NCBI GenBank assembly: GCA_003167495.1
Contig: PMSX01000034.1
Location: 1-41,821, forward strand
DNA from: Bryobacterales bacterium
Lineage (GTDB): Bacteria; Acidobacteriota; Terriglobia; Bryobacterales; Bryobacteraceae
DNA: 41,821 nucleotides
Direction: 5' to 3'
This document shows, piece by piece, positions 9,701 to 18,042 of this stretch. The notes under the pieces are model-generated. The model worked only from the letters and a program-made list of their open reading frames with translations, did not search any database and was not told where the DNA came from. Positions within the stretch are counted from its first letter, which is position 1, and each line of letters begins with the position of its first letter. The position numbers were made by a program, and so were the translations under genes.

Positions 9701-9950
9701 TGCCGTCTCCTTGCGCAGTTGCCGTAGCCACCGCCGTTGTGCCGTTCATCAGCGTTACCTTCGCGCCAGGGATAATTCCACCCGTACTGTCCCTCACCGT
9801 CCCCTGCACAGTTCCGCCCCGTGTAACTGCTTGGCGTTGTGGTGTGCTTTGTGCGTTTGGACTCGGTGCGGCCGGTGGCGGACTGCTCTGGCCGCATAGC
9901 GCTAGTGCCGCCCAGAGCGCCCCTGCCAGTAGGTGTCTCGTCTTCCTCAT
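6783..9950 (-). CDS. TonB-dependent, Oar-like outer-membrane protein
   Basis: This 1055-residue protein has a signal peptide (MRKTRHLLAGALWAALALC...), then a carboxypeptidase-regulatory-like domain (about 45-125, with GTVQGTVRDSTGGIIPGAKV and GVPPGTYSVTV). A plug-like region (about 140-260) and a long beta-barrel ending in phenylalanine (LRFAF) follow. This is the architecture of the large Oar/CarboxypepD_reg TonB-dependent family abundant in Acidobacteriota, which imports or displays unknown substrates. A GGGGAG ribosome site lies about 6 bases before the ATG. Odd points are a long glycine/arginine-rich insert near residues 956-990 in the barrel and an acidic stretch near 165-180. A typical TonB box was not identified. 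Its neighbours suggest carbohydrate or peptide uptake, but no ligand can be named. Confidence 0.9.
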   Translation of the reverse strand: MRKTRHLLAGALWAALALCGQSSPPPAAPSPNAQSTPQRQAVTRGGTVQGTVRDSTGGIIPGAKVTLMNGTTAVATATAQGDGTYVVRGVPPGTYSVTVTFKGLQQDKVVLVSVTAGQAFTANLSMVVQEEKQEITVQDSSDNRVSTDPSNNATALVLKQEDLDALPDDPDDLEADLEALAGPSGGPSGPQIYVDGFTGGRLPPKASIREIRINSNPFSAEFDKLGYGRIQIFTKPGSDSFHGQGYYDISDGIWNSRNPFLSYNPSFKTQLFGGNLSGPLGKKASFFIDTERRDIDDNGIITATVPTSNLLGTTSFQSSLPTPQRRTTVSPRLDWQISKNNTLSVRYIYLENDHLVGGIGAFDLGAVQFGDLSYGSNGYSQTSNNQAAQIVETSVLGPHVVNETHLEYSRNSTDSTSQSDAPELMVSQSFTAGGSGYSAPGYPKNTDMQNYVEAQNYTSVTWGTHTTKFGIRSRTTLVTDFGAGCTVSQTSSATSCSTLGFNGIYEFLGGTNSPYLGSTLQPGVTPTTGPNGPVIANLSSIQQYLTTIRLLQAGYTSAQVTGMGYGPSKYTVNVGNPYFSLQQTDLGPFVQDDWRVRPNLTLSLGLRFETQDDIPDHADWAPRVGFAWQPGSSGKSKTVIRGGWGMFYDRFALASVEEAERYSSGTNLTTYTLNSPSIYNASFDTQLSLSDLTLSNALQKYQIDSSLRSPYLMQTAIGIERQLFSHTTFNVNYMNSRGVHELRTVDINAPIPIQGSLPPGATNVPSADICCRPYASIFDGDIYDYQSTGTFKQNQLLFNVNSTVGRWLTLFSRYSISRAYSDTDGLSTLPDDPYDLRLDWGRSSLNINNSFFLGGSLAAKWGLRFSPFVVIRSGLPYNITTGTDLYLQGTGAPSARPSISSTPTAYYAPGLGYLNPDPLVGTPIIERNAEIGPGSISINLRVSKTWGFGTTEFSGPSGGARAGGGRGPGGGGGGRGGGGGFGGGGGGMNGTTNHRYNLTLSANARNIINHENLNTPNGAMTSPYFLESTGISGGFGAEATASNQRRIDIQLRFAF

Positions 9951-10352
9951 GAATTCTCCCCTTCAACGTTCGCTCCCAATGGAGTGCTGATGCCAAAAAT
10001 CGACAGCTATCGATGGGTCGCAAATGAAATCGTGTTCAGGCGCAGCAGTCATGCCAAAGAGTCGGTCAGTCGACCGTCACAAGGCATCAGCTACCCTCTC
10101 CAAAGTAACGTCGCATTTGCCGTATTCGTTACCCATTGCGAGCTTCTACTAGGCTGGCGAAGAAGGGCAACGCTGCGGCAACCTGGTCTAAAGCGCTCTC
10201 CCATTCACCTGGCTGAGGGTATCCGCCGATGGCGGTATCGTCCGCGATCACAAGGTTTAGCTTGGAGGTGAGTGCGGCCGTATCCGCTAATCCGTCTGCT
10301 TTGCGAACCGTCTCCAATCCGCCCAACCTCTTTTGATAACGTAGCTTTCATC
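9951..10352. other. Divergent intergenic region between TonB-dependent gene and GH29 gene
   Basis: This stretch of about 400 bases must hold promoters for both flanking, divergently transcribed genes, but no convincing -35/-10 pair stands out. It contains a short imperfect palindrome around 10063-10076 (CGGTC-AGTC-GACCG). Its right half also holds a protein-like reading frame on the minus strand, which is listed separately. Confidence 0.4.
10129..10326 (-). pseudogene. Possible orphan C-terminal gene fragment
   Basis: The minus strand is open for about 65 codons and ends in TAA. The translation has ordinary protein character (for example SKLNLVIADDTAIGG and ALPFFASLVEARNG) rather than the arginine/proline-rich look of shadow frames. 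There is only a TTG to start on, no ribosome site, and an in-frame TGA lies a few codons upstream. It may be the 3' end of a lost gene. I do not recognise the family, and it could still be a chance frame. Confidence 0.25.
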
Positions 10353-12101
10353 GTGCACTCACGCCCATTCATCGCCGCCGCCATTCTGACGACTCTTTCT
10401 TCCATTGCCCTCACACTCGGTCAAACTCCCGGGCCCGCAGCAACAAACCCAGACCGCATGGCCTGGTTCCGTCACGACAAGTTCGGCATGTTCATTCACT
10501 GGGGTCCCTATTCCGCTCTCGCCGGCGAGTGGAACGGCCAGCAAATTCCCCCGCACACCGAAGCCGAATGGATCATGCAGCGCTTGAACATCCCCGTCAA
10601 GGAATACCGCGAACGCGCCCACCAATTCAACCCCACGAACTTCAACGCTGATGCTTGGGTCAATCTCGCCAAAGCCACCGGCATGAAATATCTCGTCGTC
10701 ACCGCCAAGCATCATGACGGCTTCGCCATGTATCACTCCAAGGTCAGCGAATACAACATCGTCGATTGGACCCCCTTCAAACGCGATCCCCTCAAAGAAC
10801 TCTCCGACGCCTGCCAACGCGCGGGCATCCGCTTCTCGGTGTACTATTCACATCGCGAAGATTGGGACGACCCCAACGGCTTTGGCAACAACTGGGATTA
10901 CGACCCCGCCAAGAAGGACTTTTCGCAGTATCTTGAAAACAAATCCAAGCCGCAGCTGCGCGAGCTACTTACTAACTACGGCCCGCTGGGTCTCGTTTGG
11001 TTTGATCGCGGCATGGACACGCCTAAACACGCCGCCGAATTCGCCGATCTCGTCCACTCACTTCAACCCCAGTGCCTCATCAACGGCCGCATAGGTAGCT
11101 ACAAACAGGAACTCATGGGAGATTACCAGGATATGACCGACAACGGCATGCCCTCCGGCGGTCTCGAAGAAGACTGGGAGACTCCGCAAACTCTCAACAC
11201 TACCTGGGGCTATAGCAAGTTCGATCAGGAGTGGAAAACGCCCGGAGTCGTGATTCACCGTCTCGTCGAAATCGTCAGCAAAGGTGGCAATTATCTGCTG
11301 AATATCGGTCCCATGGCCGACGGCACGGTGCCGCAACCCAGCATCGCCACTCTCAATGAAGTGGGCCGCTGGATGAGCCGCAACTCCGAAAGCATCTACG
11401 GCACCACGGCCAGCACTCTGCGCGAATTTCCCTGGGGACGCACCACCGTCAAAGGCAGCACTCTTTACCTGCACGTCTTCAGTTGGCCCGCGGATCGCAC
11501 TATCCGCCTTTCTGGATTGACCAATGGCGTAAATTCCGCGCACCTCCTCGTCGACCCAAGTCACAAACTCCCAGTCGCCTCCCAGGACGGCAACATTCTC
11601 GTCACTGTGCCCGTCTCCATGCCGGATACCCGAGACACCGTCATCGTCCTCGACCTCGACCGTCCTCCCGTCGTCGACCCGGTCTTCGTTACCCAAGACA
11701 GCGATACCGGATTCGAACTCAACTACCTTACCGCCGTGACTTCCGGCAACGCCAAAAAGCGCTTCAACCGCGACGGCGGCTTCCACATCGCCAAGTGGAC
11801 CGCCCCCGAAGACACCGTTAGCTGGTTCCTCTCGGTCAGTTCCGCCGGCAAATACGCCATCAAAATACGATACGCAGCCCCTAAAGAATGGAAAGACGGC
11901 CAATATATCCTAACGGTCGGCTCCCACGAACTCAAAAACCCCGTCAAGCCCACCGGAGACTGGTATCAATACGCAACCTTCGACGCCGGCACAATCCTCT
12001 TTCCAAAAGCGGGACAATATAAGTTGGAACTAAAACCAGCTGAAAAATACAGTCACTACCTGATGTACTTCGAATCTTTGACCCTGGAGCCACTAGAATG
12101 A
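10353..12101 (+). CDS. Secreted alpha-L-fucosidase, GH29
   Basis: The protein has the GH29 signature WFRHDKFGMFIHWG near its N-terminus and the nucleophile region GLVWFDRGMD, with the aspartate codon at 11004-11006. It should hydrolyse terminal alpha-L-fucose from glycans outside the cytoplasm. The frame is open from a GTG at 10272. I prefer the GTG at 10353, because it places a signal peptide (VHSRPFIAAAILTTLSSIALTLG) at the N-terminus; no strong Shine-Dalgarno supports either start. This gives 582 residues: catalytic barrel, C-terminal beta domain, and an extra domain after about residue 450 of unrecognised, possibly carbohydrate-binding type. Its TGA overlaps the ATG of the next gene by four bases (ATGA), indicating a coupled operon with the PSD1 gene. 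Confidence 0.92.
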   Translation: MHSRPFIAAAILTTLSSIALTLGQTPGPAATNPDRMAWFRHDKFGMFIHWGPYSALAGEWNGQQIPPHTEAEWIMQRLNIPVKEYRERAHQFNPTNFNADAWVNLAKATGMKYLVVTAKHHDGFAMYHSKVSEYNIVDWTPFKRDPLKELSDACQRAGIRFSVYYSHREDWDDPNGFGNNWDYDPAKKDFSQYLENKSKPQLRELLTNYGPLGLVWFDRGMDTPKHAAEFADLVHSLQPQCLINGRIGSYKQELMGDYQDMTDNGMPSGGLEEDWETPQTLNTTWGYSKFDQEWKTPGVVIHRLVEIVSKGGNYLLNIGPMADGTVPQPSIATLNEVGRWMSRNSESIYGTTASTLREFPWGRTTVKGSTLYLHVFSWPADRTIRLSGLTNGVNSAHLLVDPSHKLPVASQDGNILVTVPVSMPDTRDTVIVLDLDRPPVVDPVFVTQDSDTGFELNYLTAVTSGNAKKRFNRDGGFHIAKWTAPEDTVSWFLSVSSAGKYAIKIRYAAPKEWKDGQYILTVGSHELKNPVKPTGDWYQYATFDAGTILFPKAGQYKLELKPAEKYSHYLMYFESLTLEPLE

Positions 12102-15100
12102 GGTGGCATATCTTGTCTGCGTTCATCCGCGTTCATCTGCGGCTAAATCGTCCTTGGCTCTTATCTGTATTTGTCTTCGCCTATCTGTGGCCATTCTCAG
12201 TATTCGCTCAAACTGTCGAATTTAACCGCGACATCCGCCCCATCCTCTCCGATAAATGCTTCACTTGCCACGGCCCCGACGCCGCTAACCGCAAAACCAA
12301 ACTTCGTTTCGACATCGAATCGGGTGCTCTCATCGAACTCCGCGAAGGCCGCCACGCCATCGTCGCCGGCGATCCCGACCATAGCGAGATGGTTCGCCGC
12401 ATCACTTCCACCGATAAAGCCGTCCGCATGCCCCCCGCCTACATGGGCCGCGACAAACTCAGCGAGAAGGAAATATCGCTAATCCGTGAATGGATCGCGC
12501 AAGGCGCAAAATGGGAACCTTTTTGGTCGTTCATACCACCCCAACGCCCCGCGGTCCCGGTCATTTCGAATCCTCAGTGGCCCAAGAACCCCATCGACAA
12601 CTTTGTCTTCTCCAAACTCGCGCAAGAAGGCCTAACGCCATCTGCCGAAGCCGACAAACGCACGCTCATCCGCCGCGTCTCGCTCGACCTCACAGGTATA
12701 CCTCCCACTCCTCAGGAAGTCGACTCCTATCTCTCCGATCAATCTCCCGACGCCTACGAAAAAGTGGTTGACCGCCTGCTAAAATCCCCTCGCTACGGCG
12801 AACGCATGGCCTTTCGTTGGATGGAAGCCGCGCGTTACGGCGATACCAACGGCTATCAAACCGATGGGCCGCGCTTCATGTGGCGCTGGCGCGATTGGGT
12901 TATCGACGCTTTCAATAACAACATGCCGTACGATGAGTTCACCGTCGAGCAACTCGCCGGCGACCTTCTGCCCAACGCCACACGGCCGCAAATCATCGCC
13001 ACTGGATTCAACCGCAATCACCGCACCAATGGCGAAGGCGGCATCATTCCGGAAGAGTACCGAGTCGAATACGTGGCCGATCGCGCCCAAACCACGTCTA
13101 TCGTTTGGATGGGCCTCACCATGGGTTGCGCCCGTTGTCACGATCATAAATATGACCCCATTGCGCAGAAAGACTTCTACCGCTTCTTCGCCTATTTCAA
13201 CCGCATCCCCAATGAGCGCGGCTTCTCTTACAACTACGGCAACGAAGAACCGACCATAAAAGCCCCGCTCCCCGATCAAGAGAAACACCTCGCCGAACTT
13301 GATCAAAACGTGGCAACTCTTAGCGCCGCTTACGAAAAGGCCCGGCCTCGCATCGCCAAGCTTCGAGCCGCCTGGAAACCCAATTCTCCTTCTCCCGCTT
13401 CACCTTCTCCCTTCCCCCCCTGGCACTCTCCCGACCCTCCCATTTCCCTGCTCCAACCCATTGCCAACTTTGGCTACATGGAGCCATTCACCTTCTCCGC
13501 CTGGATCAAACCCGAAACCGGCACGGGCGGCATCCTTTCCCAGGCCGAAGACTACATGGAGGGCCAAGGGCACACGCTTTACTTGATGGAGGGTAAACTC
13601 CGGCTTCACATCGTCTTGCGCTGGACTGATCTCGCCCTACGCATCGAAACCGTTAAGCCTGTCCCGTTGAACGAGTGGCATCACGTGACAGCCACCTACG
13701 ACGGGAAACGCAAAGCCGCAGGCGCTCACCTTTATATTGATGGCATACCGCAAGAAACAAAGGTCCTCTTCGATCAAAACGACGAACCCTTCAAGGTTGA
13801 CGCCAAGAAGATCCCTTTCCGCATCGGCGCAGCCGGAGGCCTGAATTTCAAAGGCTCCATCGAAGACGTTCGCGTTTATAAAGAAGCGCTATCGCCCGAA
13901 GAATGCGCCGCCCTCGCCGCTCGCGAAACTCCCCAGCAAATTACAGCGATTCCCGCCGCGCAACGCACGCCCGCGCAATCCGCCAAACTCGCTCTCGCTT
14001 TCTTTGATCAGGGTGCACCGCCTGAAATCAAAACCCTGCGCGCCAACCTCCTCGCGGCTCGCAAAGAACGGGAAAAGTATTACGACGAAATTCCCACCGT
14101 CATGATCATGGTGGATGATCCCGACGCCCGCAAGAGTTACCTCCTCAAACGCGGCGCTTATGATTCCCACGGCGAAGAGGTAACGCCCGGCATTCCCTCA
14201 ATCCTGCCGCAAATCGATCCGAATTTCCCTGCCAATCGTCTCGGCCTCGCGCGCTGGTTCGTCGATCGCCGCAATCCTCTCACCGCCCGTGTTACCGTCA
14301 ACCGTTTCTGGCAATCTTACTTCGGCTTCGGCATCGTCAAAACGGTCGACGATTTCGGCTCGCAAGGCGAATGGCCCGTCAATCCTCCGCTCCTTGATTG
14401 GCTTGCTGTGCAATTCATGGAAAGCGGCTGGGATGTGAAAGCCATGCAGCGCCTCATCGTCACCAGCGCCACCTATCGCCAGTCTTCCAAAGCGACTCCC
14501 GAACTGCTGCAGAAAGATCCCGACAATCGTTTGCTCGCTCGCGGCCCGCGTCTTCGCCTAGGTCCTGAAGTGATTCGCGATCAAGCGCTTGCCGCTTCCG
14601 GCCTGCTGGTTGAAAAAATCGGCGGCCCCTCCGTGAAGCCCTATCAGCCGCCGGGTCTCTGGCAGGAACTCTCAAGCGGTGGCGGCTACGTGCAAGACAA
14701 AGGCAACGGCCTCTACCGCCGCAGTCTCTACACCTATTGGAAGCGCACTGTGGAACCTCCCTTCATGGGCAATTTCGATTCTCCGAACCGCGAAATGTGC
14801 ACCGTTTATGAGAACCGCACGAACACCCCGCTCCAAGCGCTCGATCTGATGAACGATACTATCTTTCTCGAAACCTCCCGGAAGCTAGCGGAGCGGATGA
14901 TCACGGAAGGCGGCACGGCCCCTGCTAAGCGCATCGACCGCGCCTACGAACTCTTGTTGGCGCGCCAACCCAAGCCCGCCGAACAACGAATCCTATTGCA
15001 AGCTCTAACTAAGTTTCAATCCACCTATCAAAAAGACCCCAAAGCCGCGGACGAATTCCTCAACTATGGCGATTCACCGCGCAAACCCGGCATTGAAGTT

Positions 15101-15172
15101 ACCGAGCTGGCCGCTTACGCAAGCGTTGCCAGCATGATCTTAAATCTCGACGCCGCGATCAACAAGGAATAA
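12098..15172 (+). CDS. PSD1 family protein: PSCyt1-DUF1549-LamG-DUF1553 (copy 1)
   Basis: This 1024-residue exported protein carries a cytochrome-c-like CFTCH motif (Cys54, Cys57, His58) in a PSCyt1 domain. Next come a DUF1549 domain (about 155-360), a Pro/Ser-rich linker (about 425-445), a LamG/concanavalin-like domain (about 450-605) and a C-terminal DUF1553 domain (about 700-1000). Such proteins are frequent in Planctomycetota and Acidobacteriota, nearly always beside a DUF1501 gene. The function is unproven, and periplasmic electron transfer tied to polysaccharide breakdown is often suggested. The ATG overlaps the fucosidase stop. The N-terminal leader is unusual because it is encoded by a short dispersed DNA repeat (see 12110-12191). 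The DUF1501 partner begins two bases after the stop. Confidence 0.9.
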   Translation: MRWHILSAFIRVHLRLNRPWLLSVFVFAYLWPFSVFAQTVEFNRDIRPILSDKCFTCHGPDAANRKTKLRFDIESGALIELREGRHAIVAGDPDHSEMVRRITSTDKAVRMPPAYMGRDKLSEKEISLIREWIAQGAKWEPFWSFIPPQRPAVPVISNPQWPKNPIDNFVFSKLAQEGLTPSAEADKRTLIRRVSLDLTGIPPTPQEVDSYLSDQSPDAYEKVVDRLLKSPRYGERMAFRWMEAARYGDTNGYQTDGPRFMWRWRDWVIDAFNNNMPYDEFTVEQLAGDLLPNATRPQIIATGFNRNHRTNGEGGIIPEEYRVEYVADRAQTTSIVWMGLTMGCARCHDHKYDPIAQKDFYRFFAYFNRIPNERGFSYNYGNEEPTIKAPLPDQEKHLAELDQNVATLSAAYEKARPRIAKLRAAWKPNSPSPASPSPFPPWHSPDPPISLLQPIANFGYMEPFTFSAWIKPETGTGGILSQAEDYMEGQGHTLYLMEGKLRLHIVLRWTDLALRIETVKPVPLNEWHHVTATYDGKRKAAGAHLYIDGIPQETKVLFDQNDEPFKVDAKKIPFRIGAAGGLNFKGSIEDVRVYKEALSPEECAALAARETPQQITAIPAAQRTPAQSAKLALAFFDQGAPPEIKTLRANLLAARKEREKYYDEIPTVMIMVDDPDARKSYLLKRGAYDSHGEEVTPGIPSILPQIDPNFPANRLGLARWFVDRRNPLTARVTVNRFWQSYFGFGIVKTVDDFGSQGEWPVNPPLLDWLAVQFMESGWDVKAMQRLIVTSATYRQSSKATPELLQKDPDNRLLARGPRLRLGPEVIRDQALAASGLLVEKIGGPSVKPYQPPGLWQELSSGGGYVQDKGNGLYRRSLYTYWKRTVEPPFMGNFDSPNREMCTVYENRTNTPLQALDLMNDTIFLETSRKLAERMITEGGTAPAKRIDRAYELLLARQPKPAEQRILLQALTKFQSTYQKDPKAADEFLNYGDSPRKPGIEVTELAAYASVASMILNLDAAINKE
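12116..12191. repeat. Two adjacent short degenerate repeats (TCTGCGTTCATC-type)
   Basis: At 12116-12146 the DNA reads as tandem GTTCATCYGC units ending TGCGGCTAA. At 12160-12191 a diverged relative follows (TTATCTGTATTTGTC... CTATCTGTGGCC). Motifs of this form recur as short interspersed repeats in many Acidobacteriota and Planctomycetota genomes and often leave MNADK-type translations at gene edges. That exact signature appears here on the minus strand. Here the repeat lies inside the signal-peptide codons of the PSD1 gene. The family statement is from memory and was not checked. Confidence 0.55.
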
Positions 15173-15174
15173 TC

Positions 15175-16584
15175 ATGGAATCAAATATCACTCGCCGTTC
15201 ATTCTTTGGTAAGAGTTCCACCGGAGTCGGCGTCGCAGCGCTTGCCGGGTTGCTCCGCGCCGAGCCAGCCCACGGCGGCCTCGCCGGCTTCCCCAACTTC
15301 GCGCCCACTGCCAAACGCGTGATCTATCTGTTCCAATCCGGCGGCCCCTCCCAAATGGAGTTGTTTGACTACAAACCTCGCCTGCTCGAATTCCAAGGCA
15401 CCGATCTCCCCGAATCCATTCGCGGCGGCCAGCGACTCACCGGCATGTCGGCCACCCAATCTGCGTTTCCTGTCGTCCCGTCTAAATTCAAATTCGCTCA
15501 GCACGGCAACTCTGGCGCATGGGTCAGTGAGTTGCTCCCGCACACCGCTGCGATTGCCGACCAACTCACCTTCATCAAAACCGTGAACACCGAAGAGATC
15601 AATCACGATCCTGCCGTCACCATGGCGCAAACCGGCTTTCGTCTGGGCGGCCGTCCCAGCATGGGCGCTTGGATTGCCTATGGCATTGGTTGCGAAACTC
15701 AAGACCTCCCGGCCTTTGTCGTAATGATTTCATCCAGCGGCGGCGGCCAACCGCTCTATGACCGCCTGTGGGGCAACGGTTTTCTGCCCAGCCGCTATCA
15801 AGGCGTAAAATTCCGATCGGTCGGCGACCCCGTCCTCTATATTTCCGACCCCAAAGGCTTCAGCTCCGCCAGCCGCCGCCAATATCTCGATTCGCTCGGT
15901 GAACTGAACAAACTCGAATACGAAGAATTCGGCGATCCCGAAACCAACACGCGCATATCTCAATACGAAATGGCGTTCCGTATGCAGAGTTCGGTGCCTG
16001 ATTTGACTGATCTTTCGAAGGAACCAGCCAGCACCTTCGAACTCTATGGTGAAGATGCCAGGAAGTCTGGTACCTTCGCCTCAAACTGCCTGCTCGCCCG
16101 CCGCTTAGCCGAGCGCGGCGTGCGTTTCATTCAGCTCTACCATCGCGATTGGGACCATCACGCCAATCTCCCAGTCGAACTCCCCAAGCGCTGCAAAGAC
16201 GTCGACCAAGCCGGCGCGGCACTGATTCAGGATTTGAAACAGCGCGGCATGTTAGACGATACACTCGTCGTCTGGGGCGGTGAATTCGGCCGCACGGTCT
16301 ACTGCCAGGGACGCCTCACCGCGACTGACTACGGCCGCGATCATCATGGCCGTTGCTTCACAATGTGGATGGCAGGCGGCGGCGTCAAGCCCGGCATCAC
16401 GTTTGGCGCAACCGATGACTACGGTTACAACATCACACAAGATCCCGTACACGCGCACGACTTGCAGGCCACTATTCTCAAATGCCTTGGGATTGACCAC
16501 ACAAAACTAACATTCCAATTCCAAGGCCGCCATTTTCGCCTCACCGATGTCGCTGGAAAGGTCGTAACGCAAGTCTTAAGCTAG
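15175..16584 (+). CDS. DUF1501 protein, Tat-exported (copy 1)
   Basis: This is a 469-residue protein with a twin-arginine leader (TRRSFFGKSSTGVGVAALAG). DUF1501 proteins belong to the alkaline-phosphatase/sulfatase-like fold. Visible family blocks are VIYLFQSGGPSQMELFDYKP near residue 50 and GGEFGRT with the TDYGRDHHGRCFTMWMAGGG region near 375-405. Biochemical function is unknown. Tat export suggests that it folds, perhaps with a metal, before reaching the periplasm, where the PSD1 partner also acts. The start lies two bases after the PSD1 stop, so the two are surely cotranscribed with the fucosidase. Its last nine bases overlap the end of the convergent DUF1501 copy 2. Confidence 0.92.
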   Translation: MESNITRRSFFGKSSTGVGVAALAGLLRAEPAHGGLAGFPNFAPTAKRVIYLFQSGGPSQMELFDYKPRLLEFQGTDLPESIRGGQRLTGMSATQSAFPVVPSKFKFAQHGNSGAWVSELLPHTAAIADQLTFIKTVNTEEINHDPAVTMAQTGFRLGGRPSMGAWIAYGIGCETQDLPAFVVMISSSGGGQPLYDRLWGNGFLPSRYQGVKFRSVGDPVLYISDPKGFSSASRRQYLDSLGELNKLEYEEFGDPETNTRISQYEMAFRMQSSVPDLTDLSKEPASTFELYGEDARKSGTFASNCLLARRLAERGVRFIQLYHRDWDHHANLPVELPKRCKDVDQAGAALIQDLKQRGMLDDTLVVWGGEFGRTVYCQGRLTATDYGRDHHGRCFTMWMAGGGVKPGITFGATDDYGYNITQDPVHAHDLQATILKCLGIDHTKLTFQFQGRHFRLTDVAGKVVTQVLS

Positions 16585-18042
16585 GATCTCTTTCACGGCA
16601 TGCGCCTCTTTTTCGACCCCCGTCAGGCGTTGATCTAAACCCTGATATTTGTATCGAAAACGCTGAGAATCGATCCCAAAGCGGTTCAAAATGGTTGATT
16701 GAAAGTCGCGAACATGCACGGGATTTTGGACGATATTGTATGAAAATTCGTCCGTTTCGCCATAGACAACCCCTCCTTTGATGCCTCCGCCGGCCATCCA
16801 AACCGAGTAGCAGCGTGGGTGATGGTCGCGTCCATAGTCCGTTGCCGTCAGCTTGCCTTGCGAGTAAATGGTGCGGCCAAACTCTCCGCCCCAGATCACC
16901 AGCGTGTCGTCCAGCATGCCGCGCTGCTTGAGGTCCTGCACTAATGCCCACGCGGCTCGATCCACATCTTTGCACTGGCTGGGTAGCACTTCCGGCAGGT
17001 CGCTATGCACGTCCCAGCCGCGATGATAGACCTGCACAAAGCGCACGTCGCGCTCCATCATGCGCCGCGCCATCAGGCAGCAATTGGCGAACGTCCCGCC
17101 TTTTTTCGCATCCTCTCCGTACATTTCGAACGTGCTCGCCGGCTCTTTACTGGTGTCCGTCAAATCAGGTACAGACGATTGCATGCGGAACGCCATTTCA
17201 TATTGAGCAATACGGACGCGGGTTTCGGGGTCTGCAATCTTCTCGCTCGTAATCTCGTTCAATTGGCCCAACGCATCCAGCATGCGCCGTCTGATCTGGC
17301 CCGGCACGCCGGCGGGATCGCTGATGAAAAGCACCGGATCTCCGCTTGACCGCAGCGCTACGCCGGAGTATTGCCCCGACAGAAAGCCAGAACTCCACAG
17401 GCGCGCAGAGATCGCCTGCACATTTGCTTTCGGATTCGAGTGGGTGGCGTTCAGCACGACGAAAGTGGGCAGATCCCGGTTCATACTCCCCAAGCCGTAC
17501 GCCAACCACGAACCGATACACGGCTTCCCTGGAATCATGAATCCGGTTTGCAGGAACGTTACCGCCGGCTCATGATTGATGGCTTCCGTATACATCGTTC
17601 GAATAATCGCGATGTCGTCCACCATCTTCGCCGTATTCGGAAGAAGTTCGGACACCCACGCGCCGCTCTTCCCATATTGAGCAAACTTGAAGATACAGGG
17701 CGCAATGGGAAAGCGCGTTTGGTTCGACGTCATTGTGGTGAGCCGTTGTCCCTGGCGAATCGAATCCGGCAGATCTTTGTCGAACCAATCGGCCATCTTC
17801 GGCTTGTAATCGAACGTTTCCATCTGCGGCGGCGCGCCCAACATGTGCAAATAAATCGCGCGCTTGGCCTTCGCCGGGAAATGCGGCAACTCAGGCAATC
17901 CGCCGGTTGCGGTTTTCTCTGCGCCGTGGGCGTTCTCCGCTAGAAGCGAAAGCAGCGCCAGCGAGCCCAAACCTTTTGCGCCGCGGCCGAAAAATTGTCT
18001 TCTTGTTTCAGCCAATACCGCTTCGTCAGATGGATGCATCAT
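16576..18042 (-). CDS. DUF1501 protein, Tat-exported (copy 2)
   Basis: This 488-residue paralogue of the protein encoded at 15175-16584 is collinear in all conserved blocks: AIYLHMLGAPPQMETFDYKP, WGGEFGRTIYSQGKLTATDY, and DHHPRCYSVWMAGGG. The Tat leader is TRRQFFGRGAKGLGSLALLS. The ATG overlaps the stop of the upstream PSD1 gene by four bases (ATGA), showing translational coupling. Its own stop codon lies inside the 3' end of DUF1501 copy 1 on the other strand. Expected location is the periplasm; the activity is unknown. The two copies are similar in length and clearly diverged, which suggests an old duplication or separate acquisition rather than a recent copy. Confidence 0.92.
   Translation of the reverse strand: MMHPSDEAVLAETRRQFFGRGAKGLGSLALLSLLAENAHGAEKTATGGLPELPHFPAKAKRAIYLHMLGAPPQMETFDYKPKMADWFDKDLPDSIRQGQRLTTMTSNQTRFPIAPCIFKFAQYGKSGAWVSELLPNTAKMVDDIAIIRTMYTEAINHEPAVTFLQTGFMIPGKPCIGSWLAYGLGSMNRDLPTFVVLNATHSNPKANVQAISARLWSSGFLSGQYSGVALRSSGDPVLFISDPAGVPGQIRRRMLDALGQLNEITSEKIADPETRVRIAQYEMAFRMQSSVPDLTDTSKEPASTFEMYGEDAKKGGTFANCCLMARRMMERDVRFVQVYHRGWDVHSDLPEVLPSQCKDVDRAAWALVQDLKQRGMLDDTLVIWGGEFGRTIYSQGKLTATDYGRDHHPRCYSVWMAGGGIKGGVVYGETDEFSYNIVQNPVHVRDFQSTILNRFGIDSQRFRYKYQGLDQRLTGVEKEAHAVKEILA

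Noticed and set aside
11058..11903. 281-codon minus-strand frame
   Set aside because: It is antisense to the fucosidase gene; the composition is typical of a shadow and there is no ribosome site.
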